In this document: positions 49,989 through 57,800 of the stretch, piece after piece | Position numbering within the stretch: the stretch's first letter is position 1 | How the letters are laid out: the number at the start of each line of letters is the position of its first letter | Assembly (NCBI RefSeq): GCF_003253735.1 | Contig: NZ_QKYW01000001.1 | Span: forward strand, 868,001 to 932,000 | DNA length: 64,000 nt | Origin: Pseudomonas sp. URMO17WK12:I2 | Lineage (GTDB): Bacteria > Pseudomonadota > Gammaproteobacteria > Pseudomonadales > Pseudomonadaceae | Direction of reading: 5' to 3' | Program-made: the position numbers and the translations under genes | The notes under the pieces: generated by a model | Told to the model about the DNA's origin: nothing | Databases searched by the model: none | What the model saw: the letters and a program-made list of their open reading frames with translations, nothing else

Positions 49989-50770
49989 AGCGTTACAGCC
50001 CGCCCTACTGGTGGCGGCTGATCGCCACGGCGGCCAGCTTCACGCTGTTCGGCATCGGCGGCGTTTTGCTGCGCATCCTGGTATTTCCGGTACTCTCGCT
50101 GCTGCCCGGCGACGCTGCCGACCACCAGCGCCGCGCCCGACGCGTGGTCAGCCTGACCTTTCGCAGCTTCGTCGAATTCATGTACCGCAGCGGCGTGCTC
50201 ACCTATGAGGTCGACGGCGCCGAGCGCCTCGGCCGTCCCGGGCAGATGATCATCGCCAACCACCCGTCGCTGATCGACGTGGTGGTCACCATCGCCTTTA
50301 CCCGCGACACCAATTGCGTGGTCAAGCAGAGCCTGTGGAACAATCCCTGCATGCGCGGGCCGATCCGTTCGGCAGGCTATATCAGCAACAGCGGCAGCAT
50401 GGACATGCTCGACGAGGCCGCCGGCGCGCTGCAGCAGGGCCAGACCCTGGTGATTTTCCCGGAAGGCACGCGCACCACACCCGGCCAGGCGCCGGAGTTT
50501 CACCGCGGCGCTGCGGCCATCGCCTTGCGCGGCGCCCGGGTGATCACCCCGGTGGTGATCAGCGTCTCACCTACCACCCTGACCAAGGCCGAGCCCTGGT
50601 ACCGCATCCCAGCGCGGCGCTTCCATATCCGCTTGCGCGTCGGTGAAGACATCGACCCGGCGCACTTCGCCGCCATGGGCGCGGCACCGGTAGCGTCGCG
50701 CAAACTCAACGATCATCTGCATCAGCATTTCATACAGGAGCTCGCCAAAGATGAGCGCTCTACAGCTTGA
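49985..50770 (+). CDS. Aryl polyene 1-acyl-glycerol-3-phosphate-like acyltransferase
   Basis: This 261-residue membrane-associated acyltransferase has the HX4D catalytic motif as NHPSLIDVV near residue 92 and the substrate motif FPEGTRTT near residue 160, with an N-terminal hydrophobic helix (about 13-36). It would pass a fatty or polyene acyl group to a lipid anchor. The ATG at 49985 overlaps the previous TGA and is preferred for coupling; another ATG at 49961 has a better GGAAAGAG site and would add eight residues, so the start is not settled. Confidence 0.88.
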   Translation: MKRYSPPYWWRLIATAASFTLFGIGGVLLRILVFPVLSLLPGDAADHQRRARRVVSLTFRSFVEFMYRSGVLTYEVDGAERLGRPGQMIIANHPSLIDVVVTIAFTRDTNCVVKQSLWNNPCMRGPIRSAGYISNSGSMDMLDEAAGALQQGQTLVIFPEGTRTTPGQAPEFHRGAAAIALRGARVITPVVISVSPTTLTKAEPWYRIPARRFHIRLRVGEDIDPAHFAAMGAAPVASRKLNDHLHQHFIQELAKDERSTA

Positions 50771-51011
50771 GATCAAAAACCTGATCATCGACTCCCTAGG
50801 CCTGGAGGATGTTACCCCGCAGGATATCGACGACGACCTGACCCTGTTCGGCGAAGGCCTGGGCCTGGATTCAGTCGATGCCCTGGAACTCGGTCTGGCG
50901 ATCCAGAAACGTTTCGGCATCAAGATCGACGCCGAAGCCAAGGACACCCGTACCCACTTTGCCAACGTCGCCAGCCTCGCTGCCTTCGTTGCCAGCCGCC
51001 AGGCAGCCTGA
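50751..51011 (+). CDS. Aryl polyene acyl carrier protein 1
   Basis: This 86-residue carrier protein has the phosphopantetheine serine in GLDSVDALELG near residue 41 and an acidic surface typical of ACPs. It starts within the last 20 bases of the acyltransferase gene. It would carry the growing chain or the aryl starter. A second ACP gene follows 12 bases later. Confidence 0.93.
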   Translation: MSALQLEIKNLIIDSLGLEDVTPQDIDDDLTLFGEGLGLDSVDALELGLAIQKRFGIKIDAEAKDTRTHFANVASLAAFVASRQAA

Positions 51012-51022
51012 GGACGATGACC

Positions 51023-51280
51023 ATGCAAACCCGTGAGGAAATCTTCGCCATCTTGCGCGACGCCCTGGTGGAACTGTTCGAACTGAGCCCCGAGCGCATC
51101 AGCCTGAACGCCAACCTGTACGAAGACTTGGAAATCGACAGCATCGACGCCGTCGACCTGATCGACCACATCAAGCGCCAGACCGGCAAGAAGATTGCCG
51201 CCGAAGCGTTCAAAACGGTACGCACCGTCGGCGACGTGGTCGAGGCGGTGTACCAGATGGTCAACGCGCAACCGCTATGA
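51023..51280 (+). CDS. Aryl polyene acyl carrier protein 2
   Basis: This 85-residue carrier protein has its attachment serine in EIDSIDAVDLIDHI near residue 36. The ATG at 51023 is eight bases after AGGA, whereas an earlier ATG at 51017 would be only two bases from it, so 51023 is preferred. Two ACPs of different type are normal for aryl polyene clusters, one for the starter and one for chain extension; which does which cannot be told. Confidence 0.92.
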   Translation: MQTREEIFAILRDALVELFELSPERISLNANLYEDLEIDSIDAVDLIDHIKRQTGKKIAAEAFKTVRTVGDVVEAVYQMVNAQPL

Positions 51281-51822
51281 GCCGTCTGTTCGGCCTGCTG
51301 GTCGCGCTGGTCAGCCTGGCCTACCCGCTCGCCGTGTACTTCGGCGCCGGCCACCTGTCGCCAACGCTGTTCGCCGCGCTGCTCGGCGGCCTGTGGCTGG
51401 CGCGGTTGCTCAGCAACCCGCATGACCGCAACAGCCAGCGCATGACCGGCGCCGTACTGGTGTTCTGCCTGCTGCTGGTGCTCGCCGACGAGCCGGCACT
51501 GCTGCGCTGGTACCCGGTGCTGGTCAGCCTGGCGCTCGGCCTGCTGTTCGCCAGCAGCCTGAGGATCGGCATGCCGATGGCCGAGCGCTTGGCGCGCCTG
51601 CGCGAGCCCGAACTGCCCCCGGTAGCGGTGCGCTACACCCGACGCGTCACCGAAGTGTGGGCCGCCTTCATGCTCGCCAACGGCCTGCTGGTGGTGGCGC
51701 TGAATCTGTGGGCACCGCTGTCGTGGTGGGCGCTGTACACCGGGCTGATTTCCTACCTCCTGATGGGCCTGCTATTCGCCGGCGAATGGTTGGTGCGTCA
51801 ACGTGTAAGGAGAACCGCATGA
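51277..51822 (+). CDS. Aryl polyene cluster inner-membrane protein (COG4648 type)
   Basis: This 181-residue protein is almost entirely hydrophobic, with about five membrane helices, and ends with a basic RQRVRRTA tail. It is the kind of membrane protein found after the ACP genes in aryl polyene operons; its function is unknown. Start and stop overlap the neighbours by four bases (ATGA), so it is translated in step with them. Confidence 0.82.
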   Translation: MSRLFGLLVALVSLAYPLAVYFGAGHLSPTLFAALLGGLWLARLLSNPHDRNSQRMTGAVLVFCLLLVLADEPALLRWYPVLVSLALGLLFASSLRIGMPMAERLARLREPELPPVAVRYTRRVTEVWAAFMLANGLLVVALNLWAPLSWWALYTGLISYLLMGLLFAGEWLVRQRVRRTA

Positions 51823-53477
51823 GCTGGCTGAACCTTGAAGACCTGCTGCTGGCGGCCGATGCCGACCGCCAGGTCACGCCAGAACTGAACCACGCCGAGC
51901 TCTGCCAGCGCGCCCTGAGCCTGGCAGCCCACTGGCAGGCCGCTGGCGTGCAGCGCGTCGCCCTGCACCTGCAGGATGCCGCCGAGCTGGCTGTCGCCCT
52001 GCTCGCCGCCTGGCAGGCCGACATCCACGTACTGCTGCCGGCTGATGCCCAACCGCATACCCGCCAGCGCCTGGGCGCCCAGGTCGATCTGTGGCTGGAA
52101 CAACTCGACGACTCGATGAGCGCCGCGCCGCTGACCGCCAAAGCGCTCGACCGCGAGTGCTGCCGCCTGACCCTGTGCACCTCGGGCTCCAGCGGCGAAC
52201 CCAAGCTGATCGACAAGAGCCTCGGCCAACTGGCCAACGAAGTGCAGGCGCTGGAGGCGCTGTGGGGCGAACGCCTCGGCAACGCGCTGATCATCGGCAG
52301 CGTGGCCGCGCAACATATCTACGGCCTGTTGTTCCGCGTGCTCTGGCCACTCTGTGCCGGCCGCGTGTTCCTGCCCAAGGCCCAGCCATTCCCGGAAGAC
52401 CTGCAACTGACCAGCCTGCCGCACCCGAACTTCGCCTGGATCACCAGCCCGGCGCTGCTCAAGCGCATGGGCGACAACCTCGACTGGGCGGCGCTGAGCC
52501 GCGTGCGCAAGGTGTTTTCTTCCGGTGGTGCGCTGCCCGCCGAAGCGGCTGCCTCCGTGCAACAACGCCTGGGCCAGTGGCCGACGGAAATCTACGGCAG
52601 CTCGGAAACCGGCGGCATCGGCTGGCGTGAAGGCGGCGAAAAGTGGCAACCCTTCGCTAACGTGAGGCTTGAGCTGAATGAACAAGGTGCCTTGCGCCTG
52701 ACCTCGCCCTACCTGCCCGCAGGCCACTGCGAGCAGATGGCCGACGCCGCGCAGATCGACGCCGACGGCCGTTTCACCCTCGGCGCGCGCCTGGATCGCA
52801 TCGTCAAACTGGAAGAAAAACGTATTTCCCTGCCCTTGCTCGAACAGGCTCTGGCCCAGCACGCCTGGGTCAGCGAGGCGCGCATGGGCGTACTGCAACA
52901 AGGCCGCGCCTTTCTTGGAGCGCTGGTCGCACTGTCAGCGGAAGGCCTGCACGTACTGCGCAACCAGGGTCGTCGACACCTCACCGAAGGCCTGCGCCGG
53001 CACCTGGCCGGCCATTGCGAAGCCATCGCCCTGCCGCGCCGCTGGCGCCTGCTGGCGCACCTGCCGTACAGCAGCCAGGGCAAGCTGGGCCAGGCCCAGG
53101 TCAACGAATTGCTGGCCGCCGCCCGCCCGACCCGGGTCGAGCCGGCCAGCGCCAGCGAAGACAACGGCGAATGGCACCTGGAGCTTGACGTGCCGCTGGA
53201 CCTGGCGCATTTCAGCGGCCACTTCCCCGGCACGCCGGTGCTGCCGGGCGTGGTGCAAATCGACTGGGCACAACAACTGGCTCGCGCCCTGATCGCCGAT
53301 CTGCCGCCCCTGTTCGGCGGCATGGAAGTGCTCAAGTTCCAGCAACTGGTACGCCCCGGCGACCGCCTGCAGCTGACCCTGCGCTTCGACCGCGAGCGCA
53401 ACAAGTTGTACTTCACCTTCCGCAACGGCGAAGCCAACTGCTCGTCCGGGCGCATCCTGCTCAAGGCGTCGCCATGA
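51819..53477 (+). CDS. Fused AMP-ligase and hotdog dehydratase of the aryl polyene cluster
   Basis: This 552-residue protein joins two enzymes that I recall as separate genes in other aryl polyene clusters. Residues about 1-430 are an acyl-AMP ligase with the P-loop LCTSGSSGEPKLIDKS near residue 118, YGSSETGGIGW near residue 262 and a C-terminal subdomain with ARLDRIVKLEEKRIS. Residues about 455-552 are a hotdog domain with HFPGTPVLPGVVQIDW, where the His and surrounding residues fit 3-hydroxyacyl-ACP dehydratases. The ligase would load the aryl starter onto an ACP and the second domain would dehydrate extended intermediates. It overlaps both neighbours by four bases. Confidence 0.86.
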   Translation: MSWLNLEDLLLAADADRQVTPELNHAELCQRALSLAAHWQAAGVQRVALHLQDAAELAVALLAAWQADIHVLLPADAQPHTRQRLGAQVDLWLEQLDDSMSAAPLTAKALDRECCRLTLCTSGSSGEPKLIDKSLGQLANEVQALEALWGERLGNALIIGSVAAQHIYGLLFRVLWPLCAGRVFLPKAQPFPEDLQLTSLPHPNFAWITSPALLKRMGDNLDWAALSRVRKVFSSGGALPAEAAASVQQRLGQWPTEIYGSSETGGIGWREGGEKWQPFANVRLELNEQGALRLTSPYLPAGHCEQMADAAQIDADGRFTLGARLDRIVKLEEKRISLPLLEQALAQHAWVSEARMGVLQQGRAFLGALVALSAEGLHVLRNQGRRHLTEGLRRHLAGHCEAIALPRRWRLLAHLPYSSQGKLGQAQVNELLAAARPTRVEPASASEDNGEWHLELDVPLDLAHFSGHFPGTPVLPGVVQIDWAQQLARALIADLPPLFGGMEVLKFQQLVRPGDRLQLTLRFDRERNKLYFTFRNGEANCSSGRILLKASP

Positions 53478-54223
53478 ATCAGGTGACAAGCGATCATCGC
53501 CCCTGCGCGCTGATCCCGGTATACAACCATGAAGGCCCGCTGCCCGGAGTGGTGGCGAGCTTGTTGGCTGCCGGCTTGCCGTGTGTGCTGGTCGACGACG
53601 CCTCCGGGCCGACCTGCGCCGCAGTGATCGACAGGCTCGCCGGTGAAACCAATACCTATTTGCTGCGCCTGCCGGAGAATCAGGGCAAGGGCGGCGCGGT
53701 AATGGCCGGTCTGCGCGAGGCAAAGCGCCTGGGCTTCAGCCATGCGCTGCAAGTGGACGCTGACGGCCAGCACGACCTGCAGGCGGTCGAGAGGTTTCTC
53801 GGCGAATCCCGCGTGCACCCCGAGGCGATCGTCTGTGGCTACCCGCAATACGACGCCAGCGTGCCCAAGGGTCGTCTGTACGCGCGCTACCTGACCCACG
53901 TATGGGTATGGATCAACAGCCTGTCGCTGCAGATCCGCGACTCCATGTGCGGTTTCCGGGTCTACCCGCTGGCCGCCAGCGTGGCGCTGATCGATTCGGC
54001 GAACCTCGGCAAACGCATGGACTTCGACTCGGAGATTCTCGTGCGCCTGTCCTGGCGTCAACAGCCGATGCGCTGGCTGCCAACCCGTGTGCACTACCCC
54101 GCGGACGGCGTCTCGCATTTCCGCCTCTGGCAGGACAACGTGCTGATCTCGAAAATGCACGCCCGGTTGTTCTTCGGCATGCTCTGCCGCGCGCCATGGC
54201 TCTTGTACCGGCGGTGGCGTTGA
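53474..54223 (+). CDS. Aryl polyene family 2 glycosyltransferase
   Basis: This 249-residue enzyme has the GT2 fold: ALIPVYNHEGPLPGVVASL at the N-terminus, the acidic VDDASGPT near residue 39 and the metal-binding QVDADGQHD near residue 93. The C-terminus has one hydrophobic stretch at most (MLCRAPWLLYRRW), so it may sit at the membrane. It would transfer a sugar or polyprenyl-linked unit in making the lipid anchor. Its stop shares one base with the next start. Confidence 0.9.
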   Translation: MNQVTSDHRPCALIPVYNHEGPLPGVVASLLAAGLPCVLVDDASGPTCAAVIDRLAGETNTYLLRLPENQGKGGAVMAGLREAKRLGFSHALQVDADGQHDLQAVERFLGESRVHPEAIVCGYPQYDASVPKGRLYARYLTHVWVWINSLSLQIRDSMCGFRVYPLAASVALIDSANLGKRMDFDSEILVRLSWRQQPMRWLPTRVHYPADGVSHFRLWQDNVLISKMHARLFFGMLCRAPWLLYRRWR

Positions 54224-55158
54224 TGGCTCGTTCCAGCCACTGGGCCGCCCAGCGCGAGCGCGGCAGTTTCGCGGCCATGAAATTCACCGCCCTGGCGTCT
54301 CGTTACCTCGGCCGCCGGGCATTGACCCCGTTGCTGTACCTGATCGTCGCCTACTTCTTCCTGTTCGGCGCGAAAGCGCGGCGCAGTATTCGCCAGTACC
54401 AGCACAACCTGGCGACCTGGAGCGCGCGCCCCGAGCTGCGCCCGACCCGCCGCTCGGTGTTCGCCCAGTTCATGGCCTTCGCCGACAGCCTGCTCGACAA
54501 GCTCGATGTGTGGAGCGGCCGCCTGAACTTCGGCGACATCGAGCTGAACGATCCCCACGGCCTGCATGGGCAGATGAGCGGCACACGCGGCCAACTGCTG
54601 GTCGGCGCCCACCTCGGCAATCTGGAAGTGTGCCGCGCCCTGGCCGAACTCAGTGCCCAGGTACGCATGAACGTGCTGGTGCACACCCGACACGCCGAGC
54701 AGTTCAATCGCCTGCTCAAGGAAAGTGGCGCCAACAACCTGCGCCTGATCCAGGTCAGCGAGCTGGACCCGGCGGTGATGATGCGCCTGGCCGAGTATCT
54801 GGAACGCGGCGAGTGGCTGGCGATTGCCGGCGACCGCGTGCCACTGCATGGCGAGCGCACCGTCGACGTCGATTTTCTCGGCCACTCGGCACCGTTGCCG
54901 CAGGGGCCCTGGCTACTGGCCGGGCTGCTGCAATGCCCGGTCAACCTGATCGACTGCCTGAAGATCGACGGCCGCTATCAGGTCATGTTGCAACCCTTTA
55001 CCGCTGCCGTGCAGTGGAAGCGCAGCGAGCGCGAGGCGGTGATTCAGGGCTGGGCACAACGCTACGCCGATCATCTGGCCCACCGCTGCCTGCAAGCCCC
55101 GCAGCAGTGGTTCAATTTCTATCCGTTCTGGAACGACCATGACAACACAGCAGCCTGA
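54223..55158 (+). CDS. Aryl polyene LpxL/HtrB-type acyltransferase
   Basis: This 311-residue acyltransferase resembles late lipid A acyltransferases: a membrane helix near residue 37-55, then the active-site variant GAHLGNLEVCRAL (HX4E) near residue 128 and an IAGDRVPLHGE loop near residue 205. It probably adds an acyl chain or the polyene to a lipid. The start at 54223 shares a base with the previous TGA. It overlaps the ammonia-lyase gene by 20 bases. Confidence 0.88.
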   Translation: MARSSHWAAQRERGSFAAMKFTALASRYLGRRALTPLLYLIVAYFFLFGAKARRSIRQYQHNLATWSARPELRPTRRSVFAQFMAFADSLLDKLDVWSGRLNFGDIELNDPHGLHGQMSGTRGQLLVGAHLGNLEVCRALAELSAQVRMNVLVHTRHAEQFNRLLKESGANNLRLIQVSELDPAVMMRLAEYLERGEWLAIAGDRVPLHGERTVDVDFLGHSAPLPQGPWLLAGLLQCPVNLIDCLKIDGRYQVMLQPFTAAVQWKRSEREAVIQGWAQRYADHLAHRCLQAPQQWFNFYPFWNDHDNTAA

Positions 55159-56680
55159 AACGGTGACCTTCGGCGCGCAGCCGCTGCGTCTTGAGCAGAT
55201 CGTCAGCCTGGCCCAGCGCACCGCGCGCGGCGAGCTGGACAACAGTACCGAGTGGCGCGACCGTATCGGCCGTGGCGCGCGCTTCGTCGACAGCCTGCTC
55301 GATCGTGAAGGCATGATCTACGGCATCACCACCGGCTACGGCGACTCCTGCGTGGTGGCCGTGCCGCTGCATCAGGTCGAGGCGCTGCCGCGCCATCTGT
55401 ATACCTTCCACGGTTGCGGCCTGGGCAAGCTGCTCGACGAGCAGGCCACCCGCGCCGTGCTGGCCGCGCGGTTGCAGTCACTGTGCCAGGGCATGTCCGG
55501 CGTGCGCCTGGAACTGCTGGAGCGCCTGCAGGCGTTCATCGAATTCGATGTGCTGCCGCTGATCCCGGAAGAAGGCTCGGTAGGCGCCAGCGGCGACCTG
55601 ACGCCGCTGTCCTACATCGCTGCAACCCTGTGCGGCGAGCGCGAAGTCATGTACCGCGGTGAGCGCCGCAGCGCCGCTGAGGTGCACGCCGAACTGGGCT
55701 GGACGCCACTGGTACTGCGGCCCAAGGAAGCCCTGGCGCTGATGAACGGCACCGCGGTGATGACCGCACTGGCCTGCCAGGCTTATTCACGTGCCGATTA
55801 CCTGCTCAAGCTTGCCACGCGCATCACCGCGCTCAACGTCATCGCCCTGCAGGGCAACCCGGAGCACTTCGACGAGCGCCTGTTCGCCGCCAAGCCGCAC
55901 CCGGGCCAGAACCAGGTCGCCGCGTGGATCCGCCAGGACCTGGCCATCGACGCGCCGACCGCACCGCTGCACCGCCTGCAGGATCGTTACTCGATCCGCT
56001 GCGCGCCGCATGTGCTCGGGGTGCTGGCCGACAGCCTGGGCCTGCTGCGCCAGTTCATCGAAACCGAGCTGAACAGCGCCAACGACAACCCGCTGATCGA
56101 CCCGGATGAAGAGCGCGTCCTGCACGGCGGGCACTTTTACGGCGGGCATATCGCCTTCGCCATGGACAGCCTGAAGAACCTGATCGGCAACCTCGCCGAC
56201 CTGCTCGATCGCCAGCTCGCCCTGCTGGTTGACACCCGCTACAACCACGGCCTGCCGAGCAACCTGTCCGGCGCGCCGGCGGAAACCGCGATGATCAACC
56301 ACGGTTTCAAGGCCGTGCAGATCGGCGCCAGCGCCTGGACCGCCGAAGCCCTGAAGAACACCCTACCGGCCAGCGTGTTCTCGCGCTCCACCGAGTGCCA
56401 CAACCAGGACAAGGTAAGCATGGGCACCATCGCCGCCCGCGACGCCCTGCGCAGCCTGGAGCTGGCCGAGCAGGTCGCCGCCGCCACCTTGCTGGCCGCC
56501 AACCAGGGCGTGTGGCTGCGTCAGCGCGCCGAAGCCACCGTACTGCCGACAGCGCTGGCCGAGATGCACAGGCAGTTGGGCGAGGACTTCCCGCCGCTGA
56601 TCGAGGATCGTGCCCTGGAAGGCGAACTGCGCCTGTGCCTGCAACGCATCCGCGCCCAGCACTGGAGCCTGTATGCCTGA
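55139..56680 (+). CDS. Aromatic amino acid ammonia-lyase (HAL/PAL/TAL family)
   Basis: This 513-residue lyase makes its MIO cofactor from the A-S-G triad at residues 150-152 within GSVGASGDLTPLSY. It would deaminate tyrosine, phenylalanine or histidine to give the aryl-acrylate starter of the polyene. The selectivity pair is Phe-90/His-91 (YTFHGCGLG): known bacterial HALs have Ser-His, PALs Phe-Leu and TALs His-Leu or His-Gln at the corresponding positions, so the substrate is not obvious. Conserved YGITTGYGDSC near residue 60 and the NDNPLIDPDE region near residue 315 are present. It is 20 bases into the previous gene. Confidence 0.92.
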   Translation: MTTQQPETVTFGAQPLRLEQIVSLAQRTARGELDNSTEWRDRIGRGARFVDSLLDREGMIYGITTGYGDSCVVAVPLHQVEALPRHLYTFHGCGLGKLLDEQATRAVLAARLQSLCQGMSGVRLELLERLQAFIEFDVLPLIPEEGSVGASGDLTPLSYIAATLCGEREVMYRGERRSAAEVHAELGWTPLVLRPKEALALMNGTAVMTALACQAYSRADYLLKLATRITALNVIALQGNPEHFDERLFAAKPHPGQNQVAAWIRQDLAIDAPTAPLHRLQDRYSIRCAPHVLGVLADSLGLLRQFIETELNSANDNPLIDPDEERVLHGGHFYGGHIAFAMDSLKNLIGNLADLLDRQLALLVDTRYNHGLPSNLSGAPAETAMINHGFKAVQIGASAWTAEALKNTLPASVFSRSTECHNQDKVSMGTIAARDALRSLELAEQVAAATLLAANQGVWLRQRAEATVLPTALAEMHRQLGEDFPPLIEDRALEGELRLCLQRIRAQHWSLYA

Positions 56681-56689
56681 CCTGATTGT

Positions 56690-56738
56690 TGTGGGAGTGG
56701 GCCATGCCCACGATTCGCGGGCATGGCCCGCTCCCACA
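56690..56738. repeat. REPIN (inverted REP pair) inside the aryl polyene operon
   Basis: TGTGGGAGTGGGCCATGCCC and the inverted TGTGGGAGCGGGCCATGCCC face each other across a short CGATTC-type linker, giving a large hairpin. The left copy carries T-A where the right has C-G in the stem, so both arms keep pairing. It fills most of the only non-overlapping gap within the operon, 9 bases after the ammonia-lyase stop. Confidence 0.93.
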
Positions 56739-56769
56739 GGAATAGCCATCGTTCTCGAGGACGCTACCC

Positions 56770-57195
56770 ATGCGCGCTAAAGGCGTTCTGCAGGCCGAGG
56801 TGGAAATCCTCGTGCCGTTCTTCGACGTGGACATGATGGAAATCGTCTGGCACGGCCACTACGTCAAATACTTCGAGCAGGCCCGCTGCGCCCTGCTCGA
56901 CAAGCTCGACCACGGCTACCCGCAGATGCGTGACAGCGGCTATGCCTGGCCGGTGATCGACCTGCAACTGCGCTATATCCGCGGCGCCACCTTCGGCCAG
57001 CGCATCAGCGTGTGCGCGGATCTGGTGGAATGGGAAAACCGCCTGAAGATCCACTACCTGATCAGCGACACCACCACCGGCGAGCGCATGACCCGTGGCA
57101 GCAGCGTGCAGGTGGCAGTGGAAATCGCCAGCCGCGAAATGCAGCTGGCCTCGCCCAAGGTGTTTATCGATGCCGTGCAGCGGGTGATCGGATGA
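56770..57195 (+). CDS. Acyl-CoA thioesterase-like hotdog protein
   Basis: This 141-residue 4-hydroxybenzoyl-CoA-type thioesterase has FFDVDMMEIVWHGHYVKYFE with its Asp near residue 19 followed by a His, the catalytic pattern of the family. It would release a thioester-bound acyl group in the pathway. It overlaps the next gene (ATGA). GAGG is eight bases before the ATG, and the REPIN lies upstream. Confidence 0.88.
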   Translation: MRAKGVLQAEVEILVPFFDVDMMEIVWHGHYVKYFEQARCALLDKLDHGYPQMRDSGYAWPVIDLQLRYIRGATFGQRISVCADLVEWENRLKIHYLISDTTTGERMTRGSSVQVAVEIASREMQLASPKVFIDAVQRVIG

Positions 57196-57800
57196 AAGCC
57201 CTGACGCGTTTCACGCTGCTGATCGGCCTGCTGCTCACCGCTCTGAGCAGCCAGGCCGAGCAACTGACCCTGGATCAGCTGAGCCAGCAACTGTCGCAAC
57301 ACCCGGTGGTGCGCGGCCCGTTCATCCAGGAAAAACACCTGCGCGCCCTGCCGCAACCGCTGACCAGCAGCGGCACCTTCGTGCTGGCAGCCGACGCAGG
57401 CCTGCTGTGGAAGCTGGAAAAACCGCTCAAGCAGGATTACCGCATCGACGCCAACGGCATCGCCAAACGCACCGCCGATGGTTGGCAGATGCAGCCGGGG
57501 CGCGACGTGGCCGCCCAGCAGAGCAAGCTGTTTCTCGACGTGCTCAAGGGCAACCACAGCGGCCTGGCGCGCAATTTCGACCTGCAGCTGAGCGGCGACG
57601 CCAAGGCCTGGACGCTGGCGTTGACGCCGACCTCGCTGCTGCTCAAGCAGGTGTTCAGCCGTATCGATATCAGTGGCGGTAAGTTGGTCGAGCGTATCGA
57701 GCTGCATGAAACCCAGGGCGACCGCACGCTGATGCGCATGCCCGCAAGCAGTGCCGGAGACACCTTGAGCGACCAGGAGCGCAGCGATTTTGCGCACTGA
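57192..57800 (+). CDS. LolA-like outer-membrane lipoprotein carrier protein
   Basis: This 202-residue periplasmic protein has a signal peptide (hydrophobic to about residue 19, then SQAEQ) and a LolA-like beta domain, with FIQEKHLRALPQPLTSSGTF near residue 42 and GLLWKLEKPLKQDYR near residue 70. Such proteins in aryl polyene clusters are thought to carry the lipid-linked polyene across the periplasm. The start overlaps the thioesterase stop; the exporter gene starts 11 bases before this gene's end. Confidence 0.87.
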   Translation: MKALTRFTLLIGLLLTALSSQAEQLTLDQLSQQLSQHPVVRGPFIQEKHLRALPQPLTSSGTFVLAADAGLLWKLEKPLKQDYRIDANGIAKRTADGWQMQPGRDVAAQQSKLFLDVLKGNHSGLARNFDLQLSGDAKAWTLALTPTSLLLKQVFSRIDISGGKLVERIELHETQGDRTLMRMPASSAGDTLSDQERSDFAH

